Made by a program: the position numbers and the translations under genes. From Aquimarina sp. MAR_2010_214 (GTDB taxonomy: Bacteria; Bacteroidota; Bacteroidia; Flavobacteriales; Flavobacteriaceae), in the NCBI RefSeq assembly GCF_002846555.1, contig NZ_PJMS01000001.1:124001-188000 (forward strand): a stretch of 64,000 nucleotides of DNA, given 5' to 3'. The notes under the pieces were generated by a model. That model had not been told where the DNA came from. It ran no database searches and saw nothing but the letters and a program-made list of their open reading frames with translations. Below, one piece after another: positions 1 through 9,530 of the stretch. Positions within the stretch are counted from its first letter, which is position 1, and each line of letters begins with the position of its first letter.

Positions 1-1
1 A

Positions 2-667
2 GAGAAATATCCAAAACTACGTATTCGTTTTTCTACATCTAATCCTCAGGATATGACATTAGATGTAATAGAGATTATGGCAAAACATAAAAATATTTGC
101 AAGCACATCCATCTTCCCATACAAAGTGGAAGCGATCGTATTCTTAAGGAAATGAATCGCTTACACACTCGACAAGAGTATATGGATTTGGTTGATAATA
201 TTAAAAAAATAATCCCAGATTGCGCAATTACCCAAGATATGATTATCGGTTTCCCTACAGAAACAGAAGAGGATCATCAAGATACATTATCACTATTAGA
301 ATATGTAAAATATGAACATGGATATATGTATGCCTATTCTGAAAGACCAGGAACACTTGCTGAGCGTAAATTAGAAGATGATGTTCCCGAAGATGTAAAA
401 AAACGAAGACTGGCAGAAGTCATCGCATTACAACGAACACACTGCGCCTATAGACATCAAAGTTATATTGGACAAACCTTTGAAGTATTAATTGAAAAAG
501 AGTCCAAAAAATCAGATCAACATTGGAGCGGGAGAACTACAAAAAATATTGTAGCAATATTCCCAAAAGGAGAATATAAAATTGGTGATTTTGTAATGGT
601 TCGTATAGATGATTGTACCAGTGCAACTTTACTTGGTGAAGCGATTGGATATTCTGAGAATAATTAA
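2..667 (+). CDS. miaB: tRNA-2-methylthio-N6-dimethylallyladenosine synthase MiaB, C-terminal part (partial)
   Basis: Radical-SAM methylthiotransferase that converts i6A37 to ms2i6A37 in tRNAs reading UNN codons. Only the last 221 residues are present; the open frame runs off the left edge (frame set by RFSTSNPQD then MTLDVIE), so the 4Fe-4S CxxxCxxC motif lies outside. Visible family blocks are HLPIQSGSDRIL, MNRLHTRQEY, DMIIGFPTETEEDH and YMYAYSERPGT, followed by a C-terminal TRAM-type RNA-binding region (about the last 60 residues). It is the first gene of a same-strand run that continues into a sigma-54 activator 46 bp downstream, an order common in flavobacteria. The only doubt is the missing 5' end. 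Confidence 0.93.
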   Translation, partial: EKYPKLRIRFSTSNPQDMTLDVIEIMAKHKNICKHIHLPIQSGSDRILKEMNRLHTRQEYMDLVDNIKKIIPDCAITQDMIIGFPTETEEDHQDTLSLLEYVKYEHGYMYAYSERPGTLAERKLEDDVPEDVKKRRLAEVIALQRTHCAYRHQSYIGQTFEVLIEKESKKSDQHWSGRTTKNIVAIFPKGEYKIGDFVMVRIDDCTSATLLGEAIGYSENN

Positions 668-713
668 TTACAACTGTAGACATACAATTAAAACAAAAAA
701 ATAAACTCCATAA

Positions 714-1979
714 ATGGAATCAATTCAAGCCATAAAACAACGATTCGGAATCATAGGAAACGACCCTAAGTTAAACCGTGCCGTAGAAAAAGCGATCCAG
801 GTAGCCCCCACCGACATTTCGGTTTTAGTGACCGGAGAAAGCGGTGTAGGTAAAGAAAGTGTTCCTAAAATCATACACTCTCTATCTCATCGTAAACATG
901 GTAAATACATTGCTGTAAACTGTGGAGCAATACCAGAAGGCACAATAGACAGTGAACTTTTTGGTCATGAAAAAGGAGCTTTTACAGGAGCCACGCAAAC
1001 TCGAAATGGTTATTTTGAAGTAGCCGATGGCGGAACTATATTTCTAGACGAAGTAGGAGAATTGCCTCTTACTACACAAGTACGTTTATTAAGAGTATTA
1101 GAGAATGGTGAATTTATTAAAGTAGGGTCTTCAAAAGTTCAAAAAACAGATGTTCGTATTGTAGCGGCTACCAACGTTAATATGTTTGAAGCCATTAAAA
1201 AAGGTAAGTTTAGAGAAGATCTCTACTATCGTCTTAGTACAGTAGAAATCCTTTTACCTCCACTAAGAAATCGCAAAGAAGACATTCATTTACTATTTAG
1301 AAAATTTGCTTCTGACTTTGCTACCAAATATAAGATGCCAACAATTCGTCTAAGTGAAGATGCGGTTATCCTGCTAGAAAAACATCGCTGGAGTGGTAAT
1401 ATCAGACAACTGCGCAACATTGCAGAGCAAATTTCAGTCCTTGAACAAAACAGAACAATAACAGGAGCTACCTTACATGCCTATTTACCAAATATCGGAA
1501 GTAATTTACCCGCAGTAATTTCTGCAGATAAAAAAGAAAGTGATTTCAGTAACGAAAGAGAGATATTGTACAAAGTACTTTTTGACATGAAAAGTGATCT
1601 TAATGATCTAAAAAAACTGACCATGGAACTAATGCAAAGTGGCAATACGCAACAAGTACAAAAAGATAATGAAGGGTTAATTCAAAAAATTTACCAAGAG
1701 AAGGAAAAAGAAACACATTTTGAAGAACCCGAAAGACCAGCAACAACTCCTGAAGTGCTTGAAATACCATCTCAAATTGCAACCCAGCGACAAGAAGATG
1801 ACAAATATCATTTTGCCGAAGAAATTGAAGAAGAAGAAACATTATCATTGCATGATAAAGAACTTGAATTGATTAAAAAGTCTTTAGAACGTCATAGAGG
1901 TAAACGTAAAGCAGCGGCAGAAGAATTAGGAATCAGTGAACGCACCTTGTATAGAAAAATAAAACAATACGATTTATAA
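714..1979 (+). CDS. Sigma-54 interacting transcriptional activator, AAA+ plus Fis-type HTH
   Basis: Predicted enhancer-binding protein that remodels RNA polymerase-sigma54 by ATP hydrolysis. The AAA+ domain starts almost at the N-terminus: Walker A GESGVGKE at residues 41-48, the sigma-54 contact loop GAFTGA at 88-93 and Walker B GTIFLDEV at 107-114. A roughly 100-residue acidic, coiled linker (about 275-375) leads to a C-terminal Fis-like helix-turn-helix (KRKAAAEELGISERTLYRKIK). There is no receiver, GAF or PAS domain, so the input signal is not evident. The frame abuts lptE, which suggests a shared transcript with miaB, lptE and secG. Family assignment is secure; target genes are unknown. 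Confidence 0.92.
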   Translation: MESIQAIKQRFGIIGNDPKLNRAVEKAIQVAPTDISVLVTGESGVGKESVPKIIHSLSHRKHGKYIAVNCGAIPEGTIDSELFGHEKGAFTGATQTRNGYFEVADGGTIFLDEVGELPLTTQVRLLRVLENGEFIKVGSSKVQKTDVRIVAATNVNMFEAIKKGKFREDLYYRLSTVEILLPPLRNRKEDIHLLFRKFASDFATKYKMPTIRLSEDAVILLEKHRWSGNIRQLRNIAEQISVLEQNRTITGATLHAYLPNIGSNLPAVISADKKESDFSNEREILYKVLFDMKSDLNDLKKLTMELMQSGNTQQVQKDNEGLIQKIYQEKEKETHFEEPERPATTPEVLEIPSQIATQRQEDDKYHFAEEIEEEETLSLHDKELELIKKSLERHRGKRKAAAEELGISERTLYRKIKQYDL

Positions 1980-1982
1980 TTG

Positions 1983-2489
1983 ATGAAAACAGTAAGATAT
2001 ATAGCAGCGATACTAATTGCAATGGTCTTGTTTCAGGGATGTGGAGCATATTCTTTTACGGGAACAAATATTTCTCCCGACACAAAAACATTTCAAGTTA
2101 ATTTCTTCCAAAATCAATCCCCAAGAATTTTTCCTGGAGCTGATCAAACCTTTACCAATCAACTACAAGATCTAATCCTTAATCAAACTAATCTTAGTTT
2201 ATCCACTTCTGGAGGAGATATCATATACGAAGGAGAAATCGTACAGGATTATGTTTCGCCAAATACAGCAACATCAAATATAACAGCTGCTCAAAACCGA
2301 TTAACTATTGCAGTAAACATGAGGTTTTATGACACAAAAGACCCTACTCAAGATCTGGAACAACGTTTTTCTTTTTTCTTTGATTACCCCGCTTCTTCAT
2401 CAGAAAACACAATAAGAGATCAGGCCTTGGACGTAATTTTTGAAAGAATCACACAAGATATGTTTAACGCCACACTTGCCAGGTGGTAA
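1983..2489 (+). CDS. lptE: LPS-assembly lipoprotein LptE
   Basis: Outer-membrane lipoprotein expected to plug the LptD barrel and help place LPS in the outer leaflet. The 168-residue product begins with a lipoprotein signal (MKTVRYIAAILIAMVLFQGC) whose Cys20 precedes GAYSFTG, a block typical of Bacteroidetes LptE. A TTG overlapping the preceding stop could add one residue, but the ATG at 1983 is the natural start. It lies 3 bp after the sigma-54 activator gene and ahead of a TPR gene and secG, the conserved flavobacterial order. LptC, another part of the Lpt bridge, is encoded separately near 19 kb. Confidence 0.88.
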   Translation: MKTVRYIAAILIAMVLFQGCGAYSFTGTNISPDTKTFQVNFFQNQSPRIFPGADQTFTNQLQDLILNQTNLSLSTSGGDIIYEGEIVQDYVSPNTATSNITAAQNRLTIAVNMRFYDTKDPTQDLEQRFSFFFDYPASSSENTIRDQALDVIFERITQDMFNATLARW

Positions 2490-2549
2490 AAACAATAGCT
2501 ATTATTATCAAAAAGTTGAATACTAAATAAAATACATAATTAGTACTAA

Positions 2550-3506
2550 TTGAATATTAAAGAGTTATCATATTTGCTTCAAAATCCTGCCCAACTAAAT
2601 AAAGAGCAGGCAAAATCCCTTGAAAAGATAACAAGGACATTTCCTTATTTTCAGTCGGCAAGATCATTGGTCTTAAAATCCCTAAAGAATCAGGAAAGTT
2701 TTAGATATAACCAGGAATTAAAAACCACTGCGGCATATACCACAGATCGTAGTGTATTATTTGATTTTATCACCTCTGACCTTTTTAAAGACAGTAACAG
2801 TTCTGAAGAGGCAAAAAAGAAACACAAGTCCGACATAAAGGTTATCGATCCAGAAGAGATTAAAACACTTCCCAGAATGGATATGGATGAAGCTGTAAGA
2901 ATGAAGATGAAAGAAGCTGAAGATGTCCTGGATCCAACTTTATTTTACGAAAGAAAAGAAAACAGCACTCTTAAACAAATCGAAATTGCTGAGTCTACAA
3001 CTCCTGATGCAACAGAAAAAGATCAACCAAAAATCACTCAGGACAAAAACAAAACTCCAGAAGAAACTTTGCAAATTGACAAACCTCTGGATTTTAATAA
3101 AAGAGAAACACATTCTTTTGCAGAATGGCTAAAATTGACCTCTTTACATCCGATAGATAGAGATTCTGACCAGGAGATCAAGGCTCCAATTTCTGAAACT
3201 GAAGAAAAAGAGTCCGCCAAACCATTAGATCAAAAACATAAATTCGATCTGATTGATGAGTTTATCGCTAGTAATCCTAAGATACAACCCGCTGCCAAAA
3301 ATACTCCTGCGCGCAATCTGGCTAAGGAAAACCTGGTTCCTTCAGACGAATTAATGACAGAAACTTTGGCCAGAGTATATTTGGTTCAAAAAAACTATAA
3401 GAAAGCAATTCAGGCTTATAACATATTAATTTTGAAAAATCCCGAAAAAAGTGGTTTCTTTGCAGACCAAATTCGAGCGATAAAAAAATTACAAGACAAT
3501 AAATAA
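2550..3506 (+). CDS. TPR-containing protein, function unknown
   Basis: A 318-residue protein with a globular N-terminus (NIKELSYLLQNPAQLNKEQ and YFQSARSLVLKSLK), a long charged low-complexity middle (about 90-250, rich in Lys, Glu and Thr) and a C-terminal TPR-like hairpin (TETLARVYLVQKNYKKAIQAYNILILKNP). No signal peptide is seen, so a cytoplasmic scaffold is likely. The start is a TTG at 2550; no in-frame ATG lies near, and the N-terminal residues match the usual beginning of this family as I remember it. It sits between lptE and secG, 7 bp before secG. The biochemical role is not known. Confidence 0.82.
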   Translation: MNIKELSYLLQNPAQLNKEQAKSLEKITRTFPYFQSARSLVLKSLKNQESFRYNQELKTTAAYTTDRSVLFDFITSDLFKDSNSSEEAKKKHKSDIKVIDPEEIKTLPRMDMDEAVRMKMKEAEDVLDPTLFYERKENSTLKQIEIAESTTPDATEKDQPKITQDKNKTPEETLQIDKPLDFNKRETHSFAEWLKLTSLHPIDRDSDQEIKAPISETEEKESAKPLDQKHKFDLIDEFIASNPKIQPAAKNTPARNLAKENLVPSDELMTETLARVYLVQKNYKKAIQAYNILILKNPEKSGFFADQIRAIKKLQDNK

Positions 3507-3513
3507 CAATATA

Positions 3514-3843
3514 ATGACAACGTTTTCAATATTCTTAATCCTAATCGTTATCGTATCTTTTTTACTGGTAATAGTAATTATGGTACAGAACCCTAAAGGA
3601 GGTGGATTATCTTCTTCTTTTGGTGGTGGCGGAACACAACAACTTGGTGGTGTAAAAAAGACTACAGACTTTTTAGACAAAAGTACCTGGACTTTAGCTA
3701 CGCTATTATTGGTATTAATCCTACTATCTAATATAGATTTAATGGGCGGAAGTTCTATTCCTGAATCAAAAGTTAACACCGAAGATGTTCAGATAGAAAC
3801 TCCTGTAACTCCTCCAGCAACAGAAAAAGATGACAAACAATAA
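3514..3843 (+). CDS. secG: Preprotein translocase subunit SecG
   Basis: Small inner-membrane subunit of the SecYEG channel. The 109-residue product shows the SecG plan: TM1 (FSIFLILIVIVSFLLVIVIM), the motif VQNPKGGGLSSSFGGGG, then TM2 (WTLATLLLVLILLSNIDLM) and an acidic Pro/Thr tail. It follows the TPR gene by 7 bp. A Rho-independent terminator lies 26 bp after the stop, so secG probably ends the miaB-lptE transcription unit before groES. Confidence 0.93.
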   Translation: MTTFSIFLILIVIVSFLLVIVIMVQNPKGGGLSSSFGGGGTQQLGGVKKTTDFLDKSTWTLATLLLVLILLSNIDLMGGSSIPESKVNTEDVQIETPVTPPATEKDDKQ

Positions 3844-3869
3844 CATCTTTAAAAAAAAACAATAACAAA

Positions 3870-3901
3870 AATGTCGACTTGTCATATAGTCGGCATTTTT
3901 T
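3870..3901 (+). terminator. Rho-independent terminator after secG
   Basis: Nine-pair stem AATGTCGAC / GTCGGCATT (one G-T pair) around a 10-nt loop, followed by a run of Ts. It separates the lptE-secG unit from groES. Confidence 0.85.
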
Positions 3902-3908
3902 GTTTCAA

Positions 3909-3940
3909 TTTGTCAGTATCGCCCCACTGGCATAATTTCT
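3909..3940 (+). promoter_or_regulatory. Candidate groESL promoter (TTTG-N20-TAATTTCT)
   Basis: A TTTG at 3909-3912 and a near-match to the Bacteroidetes -7 box TAnnTTTG (TAATTTCT, 3933-3940) are spaced by 20 bp and lie 59 bp before the groES ATG, after the secG terminator. The last two -7 bases do not match. I saw no CIRCE element (TTAGCACTC-N9-GAGTGCTAA) here. Confidence 0.35.
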
Positions 3941-3998
3941 GAAATAAGAAGCATCGAAGATTTCATTTTAATTTTAACAAAAAAAACAACAAATCATA

Positions 3999-4274
3999 AT
4001 GGGAGTAAACATCAAACCTCTTTCAGACCGCGTGGTTGTAGAGCCACTTCCTGCAGAGACGCAAACAGCATCAGGATTATTTATTCCTGACTCAGCTCAG
4101 GAAAAACAACAAAAAGGTAAAGTAGCTGCTGTAGGTGGCGGTAAAAAAGATCACGATATGACTGTTAAAGTTGGTGATACTGTACTTTACGGTAAATACG
4201 CTGGTACCGAATTAAAATTAGATGGAAAGGATTATTTAATCATGCGTGAGGATGATATCCTTGCTATCGTATAA
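3999..4274 (+). CDS. groES: Co-chaperonin GroES
   Basis: Ten-kDa lid of the GroEL folding chamber. The 91-residue length and the blocks IKPLSDRVVVEPLPAE, mobile loop TQTASGLFIPDSAQEK, KGKVAAVGGG, VKVGDTVLYGKYAGTE and YLIMREDDILAIV are canonical. It has its own candidate promoter and is followed after 122 bp by groEL, with a structured spacer between them. Confidence 0.97.
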   Translation: MGVNIKPLSDRVVVEPLPAETQTASGLFIPDSAQEKQQKGKVAAVGGGKKDHDMTVKVGDTVLYGKYAGTELKLDGKDYLIMREDDILAIV

Positions 4275-4305
4275 GAAAGTATCAATTTAAAAATCACAAA
4301 AAAAC

Positions 4306-4375
4306 AAATCCACTACTTTATTTATTGAGTTCTATTCCAATATTCTGGAATTTTTGAATACTCAGGTTTGGATTT
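4306..4375 (+). promoter_or_regulatory. Structured groES-groEL spacer (nested inverted repeats)
   Basis: Three nested complementary pairs share one axis: AAATCCA (4306-4312) with TGGATTT (4369-4375), TGAGT (4326-4330) with ACTCA (4360-4364), and ATTCCA (4334-4339) with TGGAAT (4346-4351). Together they could fold the spacer into one long interrupted hairpin. T-rich sequence follows the apical stem, so partial attenuation, mRNA processing or stabilisation are all possible. Confidence 0.45.
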
Positions 4376-4377
4376 TA

Positions 4378-6034
<1,657 letters not shown>

Positions 6035-6134
6035 CAGTGAGCCACTGCAGGCTATTATTTAGTCTGTTTGCGGATCAACACCGTGACAGTAAAAATATTT
6101 AGCAAGCTTGTGGATATAAATTTGTTAAGAATAC

Positions 6135-6168
6135 AAAACCCCATTCTGAGTTTTCAGAATGGGGTTTT
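6135..6168. terminator. Bidirectional terminator between groEL and the ace regulator gene
   Basis: Perfect 15-bp stem AAAACCCCATTCTGA / TCAGAATGGGGTTTT with loop GTTT. The A-tract on one side and T-tract on the other let it serve both convergent genes. Confidence 0.92.
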
Positions 6169-6206
6169 CTTTTACCAAAAAGAGCAGTCTTTAAACTTAT
6201 CTAATA

Positions 6207-7688
6207 CTAAGAATATTGTTTCATGATACCCTCTACCAACTCTGCCGTTTTTTTATGTTTCTCCTTAGCTAATAATTGCTTTGGAGGAGCCATCCTAACT
6301 TCACAATCTACTAGTGAACACGATTCACAAGTGACTCCTACTTTTTCCTTTAATATTTTTGTATCATTAACAAAGTTGATTTTTTTCTCTAGAGTAGAGG
6401 ACTTCAAAAATCCAATTCCAATACTACGGTAATAGTCTTTTTTAAAAGGATCTTTTGTCGCCGAAGTAAACACCAAGTATTGCTGATCTGTATCTACATA
6501 ATCAGAGATTTGAATATTAAATGCATACTCCAAATCTTTAGTTGCCGTATGCTGTAAAATCTTTACAGCCATCCACCGTCTACAGTAATGCTCATTCACC
6601 TCATTAGCATGAGGTTGCTGCTGGTGTGTAATATGCAGTTCTTTAACCAAATTAAACTTCTCTGCCCCTAATTTATGAGTAAACCGAAGAAAGAATACAT
6701 TTTGCATACCAAAATCTTTTGGCAATACATTAGTGAGACGTTGATAAAAAGATTCTGGAGAAGCGTTATACAATTTCATAATCTTATGAAAAGCTTTCTC
6801 AGAGAATTTTTTCATTGAAAACAACTCTTTAAGATGCTCTTTCAAATGAGCTCTGGGAATAATTAAGGCACCAGCAAAGTACGATGCATAAAAATTATGC
6901 AGTACTTCTTCAAAATTATCATACTTTATCCACGAAAAGGTATAAGGCCTTTCAATAATTTCCAGATATTGATATCCCAATTCCTTAGCATAAATAAAAG
7001 TTTTTTGAGCCTCATCTACTCGATCTGACAACAGAAGTGTTTTTGTAGAGGGCACAAATACCGATCTCAGGTTATCCAATTCTTCTTGTTTAGGAATCCC
7101 GGCAGCATTAATCGTATATCCGTATTCTTCTTTAAGAATATCTTCTAAATCAGCCGAAGTAATTTTTCCGCTTAAATCCAACTGATATGAGTTTGCACAT
7201 CGTACAGCTTTATCTTCAAGATCCTTAAAAAAGTTATTATGCGCTTCTTGATAAGATCGCAATGAAGCTAAATAAAAACCTTCCCTACTCATATTATAAT
7301 GCTGTGCAATCTCAATAATCGTACTTATAAATGCATTAACTTTTGATGGTGCATTGGCTATGATATCAATTAAATCACTTTGCTGTATCCCGAATAATTC
7401 TAACGGAATCTCATCAAGGATTCCAGATTGTAAAATTTCACCTATCGGAGCCAGGTTTTTATCTAATTTTAGAGAAACTAAATGATCATAAGGAACATCA
7501 AATGTCTCAGCAAGTTTGATGATTTTATCTGTTTTAGGGTACTTTTTTCCTTTTTCTATTTCGTTTAAATACGATTTAGAAAGTCCGCATAACTTTGATA
7601 ATCCAAAAAGAGATAGATCCTTCTCTGTCCGTATCTGCTTGATTTTCAGTCCAAAAATCAACCTAATATATTCTTCTGCTATTGCCAT
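6207..7688 (-). CDS. XRE-family regulator with ImmA/IrrE-like and DUF2083 domains (RamB-like), likely regulator of the glyoxylate genes
   Basis: N-terminal HTH_XRE (IRTEKDLSLFGLSKLCGLSKSYLN), a central region resembling the ImmA/IrrE peptidase fold in which the expected HExxH is not intact (LHNFYASYFAGALIIP), and a C-terminal domain ending in a Cys cluster (VTCESCSLVDC) as in the short-chain fatty acyl-CoA regulator family (RamB, DUF2083). RamB of Actinobacteria controls isocitrate lyase and malate synthase in response to acetate; here the gene is divergent from aceB-aceA, so the same job is inferred. Start: MAIAEEYIRL at 7688 is preferred; an in-frame ATG at 7706 would add six residues, and neither has a clear ribosome site. 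Confidence 0.8.
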   Translation of the reverse strand: MAIAEEYIRLIFGLKIKQIRTEKDLSLFGLSKLCGLSKSYLNEIEKGKKYPKTDKIIKLAETFDVPYDHLVSLKLDKNLAPIGEILQSGILDEIPLELFGIQQSDLIDIIANAPSKVNAFISTIIEIAQHYNMSREGFYLASLRSYQEAHNNFFKDLEDKAVRCANSYQLDLSGKITSADLEDILKEEYGYTINAAGIPKQEELDNLRSVFVPSTKTLLLSDRVDEAQKTFIYAKELGYQYLEIIERPYTFSWIKYDNFEEVLHNFYASYFAGALIIPRAHLKEHLKELFSMKKFSEKAFHKIMKLYNASPESFYQRLTNVLPKDFGMQNVFFLRFTHKLGAEKFNLVKELHITHQQQPHANEVNEHYCRRWMAVKILQHTATKDLEYAFNIQISDYVDTDQQYLVFTSATKDPFKKDYYRSIGIGFLKSSTLEKKINFVNDTKILKEKVGVTCESCSLVDCEVRMAPPKQLLAKEKHKKTAELVEGIMKQYS

Positions 7689-7744
7689 AAGTTCAAAAGT
7701 AACCATTTTTGCGTAATTCTCGAAAAAACAAAAAGTTCACATTT

Positions 7745-7758
7745 AGCGAACGTTCGCT
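7745..7758. promoter_or_regulatory. 14-bp perfect palindrome, candidate operator of the ace genes
   Basis: AGCGAACGTTCGCT reads identically on both strands and lies in the intergene between the divergent RamB-like regulator and aceB. GTTCAC occurs on both sides (7735-7740 and 7788-7793). GC-rich in an AT-rich spacer, it is a natural site for a dimeric regulator, presumably the neighbouring one. Confidence 0.6.
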
Positions 7759-7788
7759 TGTTTTTAAAAAAACTTTTTCATAATATTG
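7758..7788 (+). promoter_or_regulatory. Candidate aceB promoter (TTG-N20-TAATATTG)
   Basis: TTG at 7758-7760 and TAATATTG at 7781-7788 approximate the Bacteroidetes -33/-7 pair with 20-bp spacing. The -33 element touches the right end of the palindrome, so operator occupancy would block polymerase. One position of the -7 box deviates from TAnnTTTG. Confidence 0.35.
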
Positions 7789-7899
7789 TTCACTCAAACG
7801 ATATTAGTCATGGAAGCTCATAATGGGCATTTAAGAAAAATCATCATTGACAGGCGCATTATATCAATAGATTAACCAGTCATTTAAATTTTTAAACAG

Positions 7900-9498
7900 A
7901 TGGAAATTCAAACAAATCTTAGTCAGAAAATTAGCTTCACTAAAGAAGTTAAAAACTACCATCCTGAAATATTGACCGATGGAGCACTGATCTTTTTAGA
8001 AGCCTTACAAAATCGTTTTAATGAAAGACGATTAGTTCTTTTAAGAAATCGCGAAAGCCAACAACAGTTATTTGATCTGGGAACTCACCCTTCTTTTCCA
8101 GAGAACACAAAAGAAATTCGCAATAGCGAGTGGTCAGCTGCACAAATCCCCACAGACCTGCAAGACCGAAGAGTAGAAATCACAGGGCCTGTCGACAGAA
8201 AAATGGTAATCAATGCCTTAAATTCTGGAGCCAAAACATTTATGGCCGACTTCGAGGACAGCAATGCTCCTCTATGGGAAAACTGCCTTCAAGGCCAAAA
8301 AAACCTGAAAGATGCGGTTAACAAAACCATTTCGTTTTATAATCCAAAAAAAGACAAAACCTATACGCTTAATGAAAAAACAGCCACATTAATCGTAAGA
8401 CCCAGAGGCCTACATCTTAATGAAAAACACCTTTTGATAAATGACAAGGAAATCTCTGCCTCTTTATTTGATTTTGCCTTATATCTGTTTCATAACCATA
8501 AACAGCTTAAAGAAAATAGTACCGGACCTTATTACTACATTCCTAAACTAGAGCATTTCAATGAAGCTGTATGGTGGAATGATGTAATTGATTTTTCTGA
8601 AGAATATTTAGACATCAAACACGGTACCGTAAAAGTGACTGTTCTAGTAGAAACTATTACAGCAAGTTTTCAACTTGATGAAATTATCTATGCATTAAAA
8701 GATCATATCGTTGGATTGAATTGCGGAAGATGGGACTATATTTTTAGTTATATCAAAAAACTAAGAAATCATCCAGGTTTTGTAGTTCCCGATCGTGCCC
8801 AGGTAACAATGACCAGTCCTTTTATGGACGCATATAGCAAACTGGTAATCCAAAGATGTCACAAAAGAAATATTCTGGCAATTGGTGGTATGGCGGCACA
8901 AATCCCTATCAAAGAAGATGAAGACAGAAATGTAATTGCATATACCAAAGTACAAGCCGATAAAGAGCGAGAAGTAAAAAACGGTCATGACGGCACATGG
9001 GTAGCACATCCAGGACTGGTAGCATTGGCAATGCGTGTATTTGATACTCATATGCCAAACCCTAATCAAATGGATGTTAAACGTGATGACATAAACATTA
9101 CCGAGAATGATCTTTTAGCCATTCCAAAAGGCACCATTACCGAAAAAGGAATACGGCAAAATATTAATGTTGGAATTCATTATATCGCAACCTGGTTAGG
9201 AGGTAATGGAGCAGTAGCATTATACCACCTTATGGAGGATGCTGCTACCGCAGAAATTAGCCGAACCCAAATATGGCAATGGTTACAACAGGAAGTGGTC
9301 TTAGAAGATGGTAGAACACTCAACAATACATTATTTAATACTCTTTTTAAGGATGAACTCAAGATAATTAAAAAACAGGTAGGAAGTTCACTCTTCAAAA
9401 CTAAAAATTATCAAAACGCAATCCAGATTTTCGAAAAACTAGTAACATCTGATGAGTTTGAAGAATTTCTTACCACCAAAGCGTATCAATACATATAA
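7900..9498 (+). CDS. aceB: Malate synthase A
   Basis: Condenses glyoxylate with acetyl-CoA to malate, the second step of the glyoxylate shunt. The 532-residue length fits the A isoform. Conserved blocks include MADFEDSNAPLWEN, IVRPRGLHLNEKHL, the glyoxylate/Mg region GLNCGRWDYIFSYIKK, TSPFMDAYSKLVIQ, HDGTWVAHPGLV and GGNGAVALYHLMEDAATAEI. It starts at ATG 7900 and is followed 32 bp later by isocitrate lyase, so both shunt enzymes are probably co-transcribed from the palindrome-bearing intergene. Confidence 0.97.
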   Translation: MEIQTNLSQKISFTKEVKNYHPEILTDGALIFLEALQNRFNERRLVLLRNRESQQQLFDLGTHPSFPENTKEIRNSEWSAAQIPTDLQDRRVEITGPVDRKMVINALNSGAKTFMADFEDSNAPLWENCLQGQKNLKDAVNKTISFYNPKKDKTYTLNEKTATLIVRPRGLHLNEKHLLINDKEISASLFDFALYLFHNHKQLKENSTGPYYYIPKLEHFNEAVWWNDVIDFSEEYLDIKHGTVKVTVLVETITASFQLDEIIYALKDHIVGLNCGRWDYIFSYIKKLRNHPGFVVPDRAQVTMTSPFMDAYSKLVIQRCHKRNILAIGGMAAQIPIKEDEDRNVIAYTKVQADKEREVKNGHDGTWVAHPGLVALAMRVFDTHMPNPNQMDVKRDDINITENDLLAIPKGTITEKGIRQNINVGIHYIATWLGGNGAVALYHLMEDAATAEISRTQIWQWLQQEVVLEDGRTLNNTLFNTLFKDELKIIKKQVGSSLFKTKNYQNAIQIFEKLVTSDEFEEFLTTKAYQYI

Positions 9499-9530
9499 AA
9501 TAAATCAATATATAGTAAAATCAATAAGTC

